Origin: an uncultured Bacteroidota bacterium
GTDB lineage: Bacteria > Bacteroidota > Bacteroidia > Bacteroidales > F082
Assembly: GCA_903891085.1 (NCBI GenBank)
Contig: CAITDJ010000147.1
Location: forward strand, 1-43,543
DNA: 43,543 bases
Direction of reading: 5' to 3'
A program made the translations under genes and the position numbers. Below, piece after piece: positions 43,454-43,543 of the stretch. How positions within the stretch are numbered: the first letter of the stretch is position 1; every line of letters starts with the position of its first letter. The notes below the pieces were generated by a model. That model did not search any database. It was not told the DNA's origin and saw only the letters and a list, made by a program, of their open reading frames with translations.

Positions 43454-43543
43454 AATTGCAATTAATTGATAATCAAATAAATATGTTAATAACTTGGTAA
43501 CAACTAATGCTTACAAAATGATTTAATATACTGATATTCAGTA

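Overview
The window looks like a chromosomal segment from a member of the Bacteroidota. The evidence is three-fold. Secreted proteins end in type IX secretion (T9SS) type-A sorting domains. Several genes carry TAnnTTTG -7 boxes of the Bacteroidetes primary-sigma type rather than TATAAT boxes. Neighbourhoods and families such as ProS/OmpP1, Nif3/zinc-ribbon and LpxK/PNP/LpxH fit that phylum. Protein families, and a ferredoxin-dependent 2-oxoacid oxidoreductase beside a complete E1-E2 2-oxoglutarate dehydrogenase pair, suggest an organism related to the Bacteroidales/Lentimicrobium-like lineages. The genus cannot be fixed from this sequence. No tRNA, rRNA, CRISPR, insertion sequence or integrase was seen.

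Layout. 1-557: the left edge cuts an ECF sigma factor. 558-2050: mazG on the minus strand, bracketed by intergenic heptanucleotide arrays that are inverted relative to one another. 2051-9330: a DUF5009-type membrane protein, prolyl-tRNA synthetase, a Tyr/Gly-rich lipoprotein, an OmpP1/FadL-like outer-membrane protein and a TPR protein. 9395-11313: zinc-ribbon coiled-coil protein and Nif3 family protein. 11595-14235: lpxK - purine nucleoside phosphorylase - lpxH, mixing lipid A synthesis with purine salvage. 14357-20566: GAPDH, an M20 dipeptidase, DsbD and TilS. 20663-28452: korB-korA diverging from a small 2[4Fe-4S] ferredoxin, then sucA-sucB. These give two chemically different routes for oxidising 2-oxoglutarate to succinyl-CoA within 8 kb. 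nadB follows sucB with one base between them. 30186-30725: a gamma-carbonic-anhydrase-like protein.

30791-43315 is the accessory part: six consecutive minus-strand genes, visibly more A+T-rich than the left half, all encoding predicted exported proteins. In transcription order they are a lipoprotein, a T9SS-sorted protein, a YadA-head/tail-fibre-like repeat protein, a small secreted protein of unknown function, a 1739-residue protein and a second T9SS-sorted propeller-like protein. The 1739-residue protein has an M23 peptidase-like N-terminus with all expected motif residues, followed by PKD, BACON-like and FG-GAP-like modules. Two junctions are ATGA overlaps, two others are 12-16 bases, and one is 7 bases. 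A near-perfect promoter (TTTG-N20-TACATTTG) lies upstream of the first gene. This is the best candidate for an undescribed functional unit, probably a surface or extracellular assembly.

Several intergenic spaces hold short tandem repeat arrays with 7- or 8-base periods and related 27-base and 35-base dispersed elements. These are repeats without coding content.
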